Shown one piece after another: positions 55,632 to 64,000 of a stretch of 64,000 bases of DNA. Position numbers and translations under genes: made by a program. The stretch is from Vibrio sinaloensis. GTDB taxonomy: Bacteria; Pseudomonadota; Gammaproteobacteria; Enterobacterales; Vibrionaceae. A model generated the notes under the pieces. It had not been told where the DNA came from. It saw nothing but the letters and a program-made list of their open reading frames with translations, and searched no databases. Location of the stretch: assembly GCF_023195835.1 (NCBI RefSeq), contig NZ_CP096200.1, positions 868,001-932,000 of the forward strand, written 5' to 3'. Each line of letters starts with the position of its first letter. Positions within the stretch are counted from its first letter, which is position 1.

Positions 55632-56531
55632 TTATCCACGTTGGAAAGGGCGCAGTAACTGATGGCCGAAGACATTGATCAAGGCTCCAGTCACAATCAA
55701 GCCACCGCCAAGGAAGGTCCATATTGACGGGATCTCATCAAAGATCCACACACCAAGCAGCGCGGAAAAGACGATTTGAATATAGGAATAGGCGGAGGCT
55801 TTCCCCGCAGCTTGAGTTTGCATCGCTTTGGTCAATCCGTACTGACCAATCTGAGTAAAAATACCCACCAGGACCAACAACAGCGTCAGGTAGAGGCTGG
55901 GCCAAACAAAGTTATCCCAAATGAGCAGCAAAGAGACAGGCAGCGCGATCAGTGGAAAATACATGATGATTACCGAGCTGTCTTCGGTTTGGCTTAGTTT
56001 CCGCACGATTACATAGGCAACCGAGCTCCCCAGAGCGCCGAGTAGCGCCGTCATCACGCTAAACAGCGGCAGTTCATACTCTATCCCGCTATTTAGGCTG
56101 GGCTGAATCATAAAGCCAAGTCCCGCCAAACAAAACACGATGCAGATGATAGTGGAGGTTTGAATTCGTTCTTTCAGTAAAACCAACCCGAGCAACGCGG
56201 TAAATACGGGATGAACATACTGTAAGATGGTCGCCTCGGCCAAAGGCAGTGTCGTGACCGAGTAGTAAACACACATCAGGGCAAAGGTACCGATAACGCC
56301 ACGCACAAGCAGCAAAGACTTGTTATTGCCCCAGGGCGAGAGTCTCTTGCGTTTGACATCAAGATAGCTGATGACCAGTGACACCAAGGCGCGCGCCGCC
56401 ACGATTTCAAACACCGGAATACCATAGTGGCTTACATACTTGACGCAGGCTGACATCAGCGCAAACCCAAGCGCAGAGAGCAGCATGAATCGAACCCCAA
56501 CCGGGACTTGAGTGTAAACTTGGCCAAGCAT
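55632..56531 (-). CDS. DMT superfamily EamA transporter
   Basis: A 299-residue inner-membrane transporter with ten spans in two EamA halves. First half: FMLLSALGFALMSACVKYVSHYGIPVFEIVAARALVS, split over residues 15-51, and AEATILQYVHPVFTALLGLVLLKERI near 103-128; second half: ASAYSYIQIVFSALLGVWIFDEIPSIWTFLGGGLIVTGALI, near 244-284. Drug/metabolite transporters of this type export metabolites or amino acids; the substrate is unknown. No partner gene is adjacent. Confidence 0.9.
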   Translation of the reverse strand: MLGQVYTQVPVGVRFMLLSALGFALMSACVKYVSHYGIPVFEIVAARALVSLVISYLDVKRKRLSPWGNNKSLLLVRGVIGTFALMCVYYSVTTLPLAEATILQYVHPVFTALLGLVLLKERIQTSTIICIVFCLAGLGFMIQPSLNSGIEYELPLFSVMTALLGALGSSVAYVIVRKLSQTEDSSVIIMYFPLIALPVSLLLIWDNFVWPSLYLTLLLVLVGIFTQIGQYGLTKAMQTQAAGKASAYSYIQIVFSALLGVWIFDEIPSIWTFLGGGLIVTGALINVFGHQLLRPFQRG

Positions 56532-56767
56532 GGTATCGCCTTGATGATAATCGTTGTTAGCCAGGCAGGATAAAGGATGTCGTTTGGGGTTGCCAGAGAA
56601 AGTCGGTCATGTCTTTGTTTTCTAGCGCATTGAATGGCGTAGCGGTATAACGAGCGGCAGATTTTTAAGGTCAATCATATAAGGTGTCAATGCTGATTCA
56701 GCTACAAATCGCTGCAAGCCGGTGCTAGACTGCGCAGGGTATTTTACTGAGCAACATAGGTAACCTG

Positions 56768-57025
56768 ATGAATCCAATTATTGCATTGTTGAAAGAGAAC
56801 AATATAAGCGATGAGCAAATTAACCAACTGTTCCAAACGCTAACGGACAATCCATTGGCGGCGATGGGGACGCTTGGCCAACTTGGATTACCACAAGATA
56901 AGCTGCAACTTTTGATGGGCCAAGTGATGCAAAATCCCGCGTTGATCAAACAAGCAGTAGAAGAGTTAGGGCTGGACTTTTCTAAAGTGGAGCAGGCGAA
57001 AGCCAAACTTCAGCAGCCATCTTAA
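56768..57025 (+). CDS. DUF2999 family small protein
   Basis: An 85-residue helical protein: MNPIIALLKENNISDEQINQ then FQTLTDNPLAAMGTLGQLGLPQDKLQLLMGQVMQNPALIKQAVEELG, seen as three helices separated by loops. I recognise it as DUF2999, found in Vibrio and relatives; function unknown. No signal peptide or metal motif is seen. It precedes a terminator and is transcribed alone. Confidence 0.68.
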   Translation: MNPIIALLKENNISDEQINQLFQTLTDNPLAAMGTLGQLGLPQDKLQLLMGQVMQNPALIKQAVEELGLDFSKVEQAKAKLQQPS

Positions 57026-57046
57026 TGGCAAGTTCTGTCACCCAAT

Positions 57047-57074
57047 AGGCCGTGCAATAGCGCGGCCTGTTTGT
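57047..57074 (+). terminator. Terminator after the DUF2999 gene
   Basis: AGGCCG / CGGCCT stem with a ten-base loop, followed by GTTTGTTT. It lies between convergent genes. Confidence 0.65.
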
Positions 57075-58019
57075 TTATAAAACAAAGCGAAGGGTGACGG
57101 CAACAAACGCATGGTCGCTGGCATTTTTATCATTTTCGTAAACAGGATTGATTAGGTGTTGATCAAGCACCGTCACGCCGCTCACATCAGCTAAAGATTG
57201 GGCTGAGTGAGGTTGAAACTCTTGTGACAGCAAAATGTAATCAAGCACGTTGCCGGTACTGAAATGATAATGAGTCGCGGGTCTATGGGTAGGCACCGGA
57301 TTTTGCAATTCCCAGCAATCAGTCAACGCCAATGTCGCATCGTCCGACTCGATTGGGCTAATTAGCGGGGCAAGCGTATCACTGCTTAAGCTTTGATTAA
57401 AATCACCCATTAATGCGGTCGGCATTGGACGCTGTTGATACTGCTGCTGCATAAACAGCCGTAACAGCAGCGCTTCCCACCCTCGCTGCTGCGCCGATAA
57501 CCACCTTCCTACCAGAGGTTGTGCACTTTGTTCATCAATGCTTTCAGTCGCCCGCTGTGATTTTAGGTGGCAAACGTAAACACCAACTTCACCAATGTTA
57601 GGCACATTCACAATACAAAAAATCGGCTGACGGCTAAATGTAGGAGGTGAGATTTGATATCCCTGATAGATAGACGAGCTAGGGGGAACGGCTTGTACGT
57701 GTTTCAATGGGTAGCGTGATGCTACAGCTACCACAGGGTGTGAGAAAATGTACTCATCGGTCACCTCAGGGGTGTCGACCGTAGCAAAGTAGTGGTAACC
57801 CATTTGCGCCATCAACGTCTTGGCAGCATCAATACTAAACACTTCTTGCAAGCCGACAATATCGGCATCAAGCGCTAAAAGCTGTTGTTCGGTCCAGCGG
57901 CATTTGTCGAGCCACTGCTGCCGATCATAGATATTATCAAACTGATAAAACGCATTGGGTGGCTCGACAAAGTTAAACAGGTTCGCCGTCGCCAGCGTCA
58001 GTGTCTGATTGGTCAGCAA
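57075..58019 (-). CDS. Endonuclease/exonuclease/phosphatase family protein
   Basis: A 314-residue EEP-fold hydrolase. Active-site segments are present: LATANLFNF near 9, DIVGLQEVFS with the metal Glu near 55, MGDFNQSL near 205 with Asp-Asn, and NDKNASDHAFVAVTL near 300 with the Asp-His pair. Members cut phosphodiester bonds in nucleic acids or sugar-phosphates; this one lacks features pointing to a specific substrate. No signal peptide is visible. The start is TTG after GAGGA. Confidence 0.85.
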   Translation of the reverse strand: MLTNQTLTLATANLFNFVEPPNAFYQFDNIYDRQQWLDKCRWTEQQLLALDADIVGLQEVFSIDAAKTLMAQMGYHYFATVDTPEVTDEYIFSHPVVAVASRYPLKHVQAVPPSSSIYQGYQISPPTFSRQPIFCIVNVPNIGEVGVYVCHLKSQRATESIDEQSAQPLVGRWLSAQQRGWEALLLRLFMQQQYQQRPMPTALMGDFNQSLSSDTLAPLISPIESDDATLALTDCWELQNPVPTHRPATHYHFSTGNVLDYILLSQEFQPHSAQSLADVSGVTVLDQHLINPVYENDKNASDHAFVAVTLRFVL

Positions 58020-58092
58020 AGAGATTCCTCATATTGAACATCCTTGTTCAGTGTAACACTGAGAAAAGTAGAAAGTCGTTACCCTCGCTAAG

Positions 58093-59883
58093 TTAAACGA
58101 CCAAACTCTGCATGGGGCCAATCAATAGTTTGCTAGTCGATAGGTTTAGAAGCTCAGTCTGCTCAGCAGATAGAGACACGTCTTTTTCGACTTGCGAAAG
58201 GTTAATGCCCACCAGTACCGTATCTTCACTACAGGTTCGAGCAAATACCAAGCACGCCTCATCGCAGTAGAGTTCGATGTAACTGCCATAGCGAAGGGCA
58301 GGGCGCGTTTTTCTTAGCTCAATCTGCTGCTTAAAAAAGGGCAGAAGCTCTGACTGGTGCAACTTATCCCACTCCATACATCGGCGATTGTCCGGATCCG
58401 CCCCACCTTGCATGCCAATTTCGGTGCCATAATAGAGACAGGGCGTGCCGACATAAGTAAACAAGAAGGTGACGGCGATCTTAAACAGCGCTTGGTTTTG
58501 GTCTAACAGAGTAAAGAAGCGCGGGGTATCGTGACTATCTAACTGATTGAGCTGAGCAAGCTGATTATCCCAAGGTATTTTTGCCCTTGCTTCGGCCAGC
58601 CAGTCTCTAAACTCAAACATAGTGATGCTAATGGGGTCGAGCGCTATATCTTTGTTTGCCAATAGTGCACGCAGTGGATGGGCAAAGCCGTAGTAGTTCA
58701 TCGAGCCGTCTTCTTGGTCGCCTTGCAGCCACGAAGAGGCTTCAAAAAAGTGCTCACCCAATACATAGCTATCAGGATTGACGGCCTTCGCCGAGTCGCG
58801 AAATGCCTTCACGTAGTGGGCATTATTTTTCGCGCCCTCGCCCTCTCCGAGCATGTGAATCACGTCAAATCGCCAGCCATCGATATTGTAGGGTGGTTTG
58901 AGCCAATATTTGATGATTGAATCTTCTGATTGGTAAATGGCGTCTCGGACCTTTGCGTTTTCGAAGTTTAATACAGGTAAGCTTTTGACTCCTTTCCAAC
59001 CAATGTATTGTTGGCTATCCCCCGCAAAGAAGTAATAGTCTCGATAGCGTGATTGGCTCGATTGATATGCGCCTGGGTCTTGATGCCAACCTAAGCGATT
59101 GAACCAAGGGTGCTCGGTTGAGGTATGATTGAACACAGCGTCTAATACTATCTTCATTCCACGCTGGTGGGTGTCACCGCACAGCGCGGCGAAGTGTTCA
59201 TTGTTGCCAAGGTGAGGGTCGACATTGTAGTAGTCCATCGTGTCGTATCTATGGTTACTTGGCGATGCAAAAATCGGGTTGAGATACAGAGTAGTGATGC
59301 CTAGCTCTTGTAGATAATCGAGCTTGTGCTCAACGCCGTAAAGGTCACCACCGTAGAACTCGTATCCGCCGTTTCCGCTCTGGTTGTCGACGGGTTCCTC
59401 CCACTGCTTGGCGACTATGGTTTTTCGCTCATCAGCGACTTGATACTCATTGTCTTGAGTGCTGATTTCAGGTTTGCCGTTGCAAAAACGGTCCGGGAAA
59501 ATTTGGTAAAAAACTTGATGTTTGACCCAGCTTGGAGGCCGCTGGTCCGGGTTAATTTTGAAGTGTTTTTCTAGGCCAGGCATACGGTTAGTCACGCCCC
59601 AGGCGCTCAACCAATACTGCTGCTTCTCAAGGATTAATTTAAAGGTGTAACTATTGAGTGGTTGATCATGACGCAGTTCAAACTCACCTTGCCAGTATCG
59701 CAAATGTTCGGTCTCTTGAATGACGGACATGGCGGCAAAGTACTCTTCATTGTCCGGTTCGTGACGAATCAGCACTTGATGAAACGGCGTGGTTTTATCG
59801 GTGGCTAAGGTGAGCGTGAGCTTACGACGCTCAAGGGTCACCCATGGGGTGGTTTGTCCATGATAGAGAAAAGGAAAAGACAT
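58093..59883 (-). CDS. malZ: Maltodextrin glucosidase (MalZ-like, GH13)
   Basis: A 596-residue cytoplasmic GH13 enzyme. The N-terminal 120 residues are a beta-sandwich domain as in MalZ and neopullulanases; the barrel has DAVFNHTS, GWRFDVIHM (nucleophile Asp), GEHFFEA (acid Glu) and LDSHDTPRF. Length matches E. coli MalZ (about 600), which trims glucose from maltodextrins. No signal peptide is present, so it acts on sugars imported through LamB. It is a single gene; a neopullulanase or cyclodextrinase activity cannot be excluded. Confidence 0.85.
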   Translation of the reverse strand: MSFPFLYHGQTTPWVTLERRKLTLTLATDKTTPFHQVLIRHEPDNEEYFAAMSVIQETEHLRYWQGEFELRHDQPLNSYTFKLILEKQQYWLSAWGVTNRMPGLEKHFKINPDQRPPSWVKHQVFYQIFPDRFCNGKPEISTQDNEYQVADERKTIVAKQWEEPVDNQSGNGGYEFYGGDLYGVEHKLDYLQELGITTLYLNPIFASPSNHRYDTMDYYNVDPHLGNNEHFAALCGDTHQRGMKIVLDAVFNHTSTEHPWFNRLGWHQDPGAYQSSQSRYRDYYFFAGDSQQYIGWKGVKSLPVLNFENAKVRDAIYQSEDSIIKYWLKPPYNIDGWRFDVIHMLGEGEGAKNNAHYVKAFRDSAKAVNPDSYVLGEHFFEASSWLQGDQEDGSMNYYGFAHPLRALLANKDIALDPISITMFEFRDWLAEARAKIPWDNQLAQLNQLDSHDTPRFFTLLDQNQALFKIAVTFLFTYVGTPCLYYGTEIGMQGGADPDNRRCMEWDKLHQSELLPFFKQQIELRKTRPALRYGSYIELYCDEACLVFARTCSEDTVLVGINLSQVEKDVSLSAEQTELLNLSTSKLLIGPMQSLVV

Positions 59884-60025
59884 TGAAGCTCCTGAAAGTA
59901 GCAGGTCGGAATGCTGAAAAATTATAGCGTCTGCCTTGGCTTCACTGCGTCAGTATCTCTCGATTGTGTGCATAGTTTGGCATTTTGTGTCAGCCATATG
60001 TGTAGCAAAACTAAGTAATGGGTGT

Positions 60026-60055
60026 TTTGTGCGCACAAAGCTCAATTAGTGAGCT
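60026..60055. promoter_or_regulatory. Two palindromes upstream of the RND genes
   Basis: In the 311-base gap between malZ and the RND operon, TTTGTGCGCACAAA (60026-60039) is a perfect 14-bp palindrome and AGCTCA / TGAGCT (60039-60055) a 6-bp inverted repeat with loop ATTAG. They lie about 140 bases before the adaptor start and could be operators for a repressor of the pump. Nothing else is evident in the gap. Confidence 0.4.
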
Positions 60056-60194
60056 GTTTGTCACATCGCGAAACAAATAGTCTAATAAAATTGGCTAGAT
60101 AGAGTGAATTCGATGCGAGTAATCATGTCTATAGTGGTTCTGACAATTGACTACAGTTATCAGTGGATGAATAGTTACTTAAAAGGCTGACATA

Positions 60195-61319
60195 ATGAAG
60201 AAAATTATCCTTATCCCTTTGCTTGCCAGCGCTTTGTTGGTGGGGTGTGGCGATCCTGCGATTCAAGCTCAACAGGCCGCCGCTCCGGTGGTGGTGGTCG
60301 AGACAGTTTCGCAAATTCCGTATCAAAACAATAAGACATTTGTTGGGCGGATTGAAGCAATTGAAGACACCAGCATTACCGCGCAAGTGACAGGTTACTT
60401 ACAGCAGCGTCACTTTATCGAAGGGCAGATGGTTGAAATGGGCGATCTACTCTACACTATCGAACCCTCTTCATTTGAGGCGCAAGTTGCAACGGCTAAA
60501 GCAGCGTTGACGCACGCCAATGCGGAACTGAAAAAAGCCAGTCTAGATATCAACCGTGGTAAAAAACTGCTGCCGAAAGGCGGTATCTCCCAATCAGAGT
60601 TCGATAACCTGACCGCAAAATTATTGGGAGCAGAAGCACAAGTTGAGGCCGCCCAATCTCAGCTCAATTTGGCCGAAGTGAACTTATCTTACACGGAAAT
60701 TAAAGCGCCATTTAGTGGGCGTATCAGCCAGAGTAAAGTTAGCCAAGGAGACCTAGTTTCTCCTTCTGCTGGTGTACTTGCGACGTTAGTGAGCCTCGAA
60801 CCAGTACACGCAATTTTCAGCGTCAGTGAACGGGAACGACTTAACTTAAGTTTGGATAAACTTAAAGCGTCCGAGGAGCAAACCGCGGAGTTGGTCGAGG
60901 TTCAGGTGATCCTAGAGAACAATCAACGTTATGAGCACCTGGGCAGCATTGATTACGCCGGTAACCGAATTAACCTCGACACTGGCACGCTGGATCTACG
61001 CGCGGTAGTGCCGAATCCAGACTATCGTTTATTGCCGGGTCAAAATATTCGAGTCGAACTTCGTGAAAAGAATAAGCAGAACGTTACTGTTGTGCCAAGG
61101 CGTGCGGTGCAAACCGATTTAGGCGGAAACTTCGTGATGGTAATGACTGAAGGCGAGGTAGCAGAGCGACGTGATGTGGAGCTAGGAATGCAAACTGAGC
61201 AAGGCGTGATCATCTCGAACGGCCTTGAGCCCGGTGAAACTATCATTACTCAGGGATTGCAGCGTGTCCGCAACGGCATGAACGTGCAGATACAGGGCTC
61301 TGAAACAGAAACCAAGTAA
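60195..61319 (+). CDS. RND efflux periplasmic adaptor
   Basis: A 374-residue membrane-fusion protein. The signal has the lipobox LLVGCGDP, so it is a lipoprotein anchored by Cys19. GRIEAIEDTSITAQVTGYLQQRHFIEGQMVEMGDLLYTIEP, over residues 54-94, is the lipoyl-type half; a long hairpin with AALTHANAELKKASLDINRG follows, then the matching lipoyl half TEIKAPFSGRISQSKVSQGDLVSP and the beta-barrel with YAGNRINLDTGTLDLRAVVPNPD. It bridges the pump to a TolC-type channel. The gap to the pump gene is 14 bases. Confidence 0.92.
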   Translation: MKKIILIPLLASALLVGCGDPAIQAQQAAAPVVVVETVSQIPYQNNKTFVGRIEAIEDTSITAQVTGYLQQRHFIEGQMVEMGDLLYTIEPSSFEAQVATAKAALTHANAELKKASLDINRGKKLLPKGGISQSEFDNLTAKLLGAEAQVEAAQSQLNLAEVNLSYTEIKAPFSGRISQSKVSQGDLVSPSAGVLATLVSLEPVHAIFSVSERERLNLSLDKLKASEEQTAELVEVQVILENNQRYEHLGSIDYAGNRINLDTGTLDLRAVVPNPDYRLLPGQNIRVELREKNKQNVTVVPRRAVQTDLGGNFVMVMTEGEVAERRDVELGMQTEQGVIISNGLEPGETIITQGLQRVRNGMNVQIQGSETETK

Positions 61320-61333
61320 TAAGGGACGCTATT

Positions 61334-64000
61334 ATGCTTAGTCGCTTTTTTATCCAGCGCCCTAAATTTGCGTTGGTGATTTCAATAATACTCTCCTTGG
61401 CTGGGGGTATATCGTTGCTCGCTTTACCAGTGGCCGAGTACCCATTAATTAGTCCGCCCTCCGTCAGCGTGACCGCAACATACAGTGGCGCCAGCGCCGA
61501 AGTTGTCGAACAGGCTATTGCCGACCCGATAGAATCATCGGTCAATGGAGTGGAGGATATGATTTATATGTCCTCTAAGTCTTCCAACGACGGTTCATAT
61601 AGCTTAACTGTGACTTTCGATGTGGGTACCGACCCCGATCAGGCTCAGGTTAACGTTCAGAACCGTGTGACACAAGTGACGGCCAAGTTACCTCAGGAAG
61701 TACGCCAAGTTGGTGTGACGGTTGAAAAACGCTCGCCCGACTTATTGATGGTGCTGAACTTCTTTTCACCAGACGGTAAATATGATGACCAGTTTTTGGT
61801 TAACTACATTAACCTGAATGTGAAGGATCAACTCGCTCGAGTTACCGGGATAAGCAACGTTAACGTTATTGGTGGTGGTGAGTTCGCGATGCGGGTGTGG
61901 TTGGATCCAGACAAAATGGCCGGTCTGGGCCTAACATCTTCAGATGTCAGTGCAGCGTTAGCGGAACAGAACGTGCAGGTTGCGGCTGGGCGTATTGGTG
62001 CGGCGCCATACAGCAATGCTCAAGATGTTCAATTTAACTTAGTAACTAAAGGTCGTTTGGAGTCTGTAGAAGAGTTTGAAAACATTGTGTTACGGGCAAA
62101 CTCAGACGGTTCGAGTATCTACCTTCGCGATGTAGCCCGAGTCGAACTGGGTAAAAAGTTCTACGACGCAAATGGTAAGTTTCGCGGACAAGATGCGGCG
62201 ATCGTAACCCTGTCATTGCAGTCTGGCGCCAACGCGCTGCAAAGCGGTGAAGCGGTAATGAGCTTGCTTGACAATTTAAGTGCCAACTTCCCCGACGGAA
62301 TGAAGTATGAAACCAGCTATGATACGACCTTATTTGTTTCTGAGTCGATTAAGGGTGTGGTCACCACACTGATCCAAGCTGTTCTACTGGTTATCGTGGT
62401 GACTTATGCGTTTCTTGGTAGCGCTCGCGCAACATTGATCCCCGTTGTCGCGATCCCTGTATCTTTGGTCGGAACATTTGCCGTGATGTTGGCGGCGGGT
62501 TTCACTATCAATACTGTCACGCTGTTTGGTTTGATATTGGCAATCGGTATCGTTGTAGATGACGCTATTTTGGTGATTGAAAATGTCGATACCATCATGC
62601 GCAATGACCCGAGTATATCACCACGTAAAGCTACATTAATGGCAATGAAAGAAGTCACCGGCCCTATCATTACATCAACGATGGTATTACTGGCGGTCTT
62701 CTTGCCCGTTGCTATGTTGCCGGGCATTACTGGCATTATGTATCGCCAGTTTGCGTTGACCATCTGTATTTCGGTGATCATTTCCTCGATTAATGCACTA
62801 ACCCTATCACCAGCACTCTGTTCTTTGGTGTTGAAACAGGGCGCAGATAACAGCGCTGCTTGGTTCAAGGCCTTCAACAGAGGCATCGATAAAGTGACCG
62901 CTAAATACGGCTCTCTTGCTGGGTTCTTAGTCAAACGTTCATTAGTGCTTGTGGTGTTGTTTGGCGTTGCATTAGGCTCGGTAACCCTGCTGGCGAAATC
63001 GACTTCTTCTGCTTTCGTACCACAGGAAGACAAAGGGATTCTGTTGATTAACGTGCAATTGCCTGATGCAGCCTCATTGTCTCGGACTGAAGCCGTATCG
63101 GAAAAGCTACTTGAACTTCTTGAACAAGAGCCGGGAATCGATGGTATTACCGTGGCCAATGGCTATGCATTCCTGACTGGTGCAGCGGCATCAAACGGTG
63201 CGTCTCTGTTTGTTAAGTTGTTCGACTGGGATACCCGCAATGCAATGGAAGGCGACCAGTCTGCCAATGCCATTGTAGCTCGAATTAATGCTCGGTCAGC
63301 GCGAGAAATTCCAGAAGCGGTAGTTTTTGCTTTGGGGCCGCCAGCCGTTCCAGGTATGGGAACCGGCTCTGGATTTGAGTTTGTCCTCGAAGATACCTTG
63401 GGTCGCAGTCGTAGTGATTTAGCAATTGTAATGAACGATGTGATCCAAGAGGCAATGAAGCAACCTGAAGTGGGGTCAGCGTTTAGTACTTTTAGGGCTA
63501 ATGTTCCGCACTACTACTTGGATATCGACCGTGAAAAAGCCAAACAGCTCGGCATTCCGCTGGGCAATGTGTTTGGTACTTTGCAGGCAAATTTAGGTTC
63601 TGTGTACGTCAACGATTTTACCATGTTTGGTAAAAACTTTCGGGTGACCATGCAGGCCGACAGCCAATATCGAAGCGGCATGCAAGATTTGGAGCGTTTC
63701 CATGTCCGGTCGTCGACTGGCAAGATGATCCCCCTGAGTACGCTAGTGAGTTACGAGCAAGTCTTTGAACCGGATGTAGCGTGGCGTTACAACATGTATC
63801 GTAGTGCCGTAATTCAAGGTCAACCTGCGCTAGGTTACTCTAGTGGTGACGCTCTCGACGCGATGGAAAGGGTTGCGGCGAAAGTGCTGCCGCAAGGTTA
63901 TCAGTTTGAGTGGACAGGTTTGGCGTATCAGGAAATTTTAGCCGGTAACCAAGCTGTGTATGCTTTCGCCCTAGCATTGATATTTATCTACCTGTTTATG
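61334..64000 (+). CDS. RND multidrug efflux permease (partial)
   Basis: The first 889 residues of a proton-driven HAE1-type pump, cut by the window end. MLSRFFIQRPKFALVISIILSLAGG opens with span one. The porter domain has VSVTATYSGASAEVVEQAIADPIE. The proton relay Asp pair is in GIVVDDAILVIENVD (AcrB Asp407/408 equivalent), and the second half begins near residue 530. The start follows AAGGGA. Closest to VmeB/AcrB-like Vibrio pumps by layout; no outer-membrane channel gene is within the window. Substrates are probably bile salts or drugs. Confidence 0.92.
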   Translation, partial: MLSRFFIQRPKFALVISIILSLAGGISLLALPVAEYPLISPPSVSVTATYSGASAEVVEQAIADPIESSVNGVEDMIYMSSKSSNDGSYSLTVTFDVGTDPDQAQVNVQNRVTQVTAKLPQEVRQVGVTVEKRSPDLLMVLNFFSPDGKYDDQFLVNYINLNVKDQLARVTGISNVNVIGGGEFAMRVWLDPDKMAGLGLTSSDVSAALAEQNVQVAAGRIGAAPYSNAQDVQFNLVTKGRLESVEEFENIVLRANSDGSSIYLRDVARVELGKKFYDANGKFRGQDAAIVTLSLQSGANALQSGEAVMSLLDNLSANFPDGMKYETSYDTTLFVSESIKGVVTTLIQAVLLVIVVTYAFLGSARATLIPVVAIPVSLVGTFAVMLAAGFTINTVTLFGLILAIGIVVDDAILVIENVDTIMRNDPSISPRKATLMAMKEVTGPIITSTMVLLAVFLPVAMLPGITGIMYRQFALTICISVIISSINALTLSPALCSLVLKQGADNSAAWFKAFNRGIDKVTAKYGSLAGFLVKRSLVLVVLFGVALGSVTLLAKSTSSAFVPQEDKGILLINVQLPDAASLSRTEAVSEKLLELLEQEPGIDGITVANGYAFLTGAAASNGASLFVKLFDWDTRNAMEGDQSANAIVARINARSAREIPEAVVFALGPPAVPGMGTGSGFEFVLEDTLGRSRSDLAIVMNDVIQEAMKQPEVGSAFSTFRANVPHYYLDIDREKAKQLGIPLGNVFGTLQANLGSVYVNDFTMFGKNFRVTMQADSQYRSGMQDLERFHVRSSTGKMIPLSTLVSYEQVFEPDVAWRYNMYRSAVIQGQPALGYSSGDALDAMERVAAKVLPQGYQFEWTGLAYQEILAGNQAVYAFALALIFIYLFM

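Noticed and set aside
62404..63159. 251-residue open frame on the minus strand
   Set aside because: It is fully antisense to the well-supported RND pump gene and has no ribosome site or recognisable domain; an effect of the pump's codon use.

Overview
The window reads as a Vibrio chromosome segment. The evidence is a Qrr quorum-sensing small RNA with LuxO-type sites, Vibrio-type conserved families (DUF2850, DUF3541, DUF3612, DUF2999 by recognition), an Hcp/VgrG pair, and a maltoporin-malM tail. Base composition is moderate, except for a clearly AT-rich patch at about 50.2-51.75 kb. No transposon, integrase, CRISPR array or rRNA is visible.

Layout. 0-3.3 kb: end of lamB, malM, a second porin behind a CRP-like site, and a FAH-family hydrolase. 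3.4-6.7 kb: AzlC/AzlD amino-acid exporter, AraC-type regulator, LysE/RhtB exporter and a GNAT acetyltransferase. 6.8-10.3 kb: an unusual reductase fusion (SDR plus Gfo/Idh/MocA) convergent with a phosphosugar mutase. 10.6-18.4 kb: a complete caa3-type cytochrome c oxidase operon with its assembly factors (coxB, coxA, ctaG, coxC, DUF2909 protein on the other strand, SURF1, SCO-like, ctaA, ctaB). 18.6-21.8 kb: aroG and a secreted alpha-amylase. 22.2-32.3 kb: one gene for a 3,374-residue LapA-like RTX adhesin with a TAAG proteolysis site. 32.4-38.5 kb: TetR, MscS channel, DUF2850, PpnP, a GGDEF protein and DUF3541. 38.8-44.4 kb: CHASE-GGDEF, an Mpo1-like protein, qrr, a DUF3612 regulator, a stand-alone piece of malate synthase G, MaoC, and tRNA-Ser(TGA). 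44.8-50 kb: two ion/anion transporters and a PAS-GGDEF protein. 50.2-55.5 kb: an auxiliary type VI secretion cluster, hcp then a VgrG carrying a lambda-endolysin-like C-terminus, then small exported proteins. 55.6-64 kb: EamA transporter, DUF2999, EEP nuclease-like protein, MalZ-like glucosidase, and an RND efflux adaptor and pump, the pump cut off by the window end.

How they work together. Maltose and starch use is spread over lamB, malM, the amylase and the MalZ-like enzyme, which may act with the phosphosugar mutase. Surface-life functions (giant adhesin, three GGDEF proteins, Qrr RNA, T6SS) are concentrated from 22 to 55 kb. Two sigma-54 promoters can be read directly, one for qrr and one for hcp.

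Most noteworthy items: the VgrG-endolysin gene translationally coupled (GTGA overlap) to a small exported protein that looks like its immunity partner; the orphan malate synthase G fragment beside a RamB/ScfR-like regulator whose start region carries three 14-bp-spaced repeats; the SDR/Gfo fusion; and qrr. All family assignments are from recognition of sequence motifs; no database search was run.
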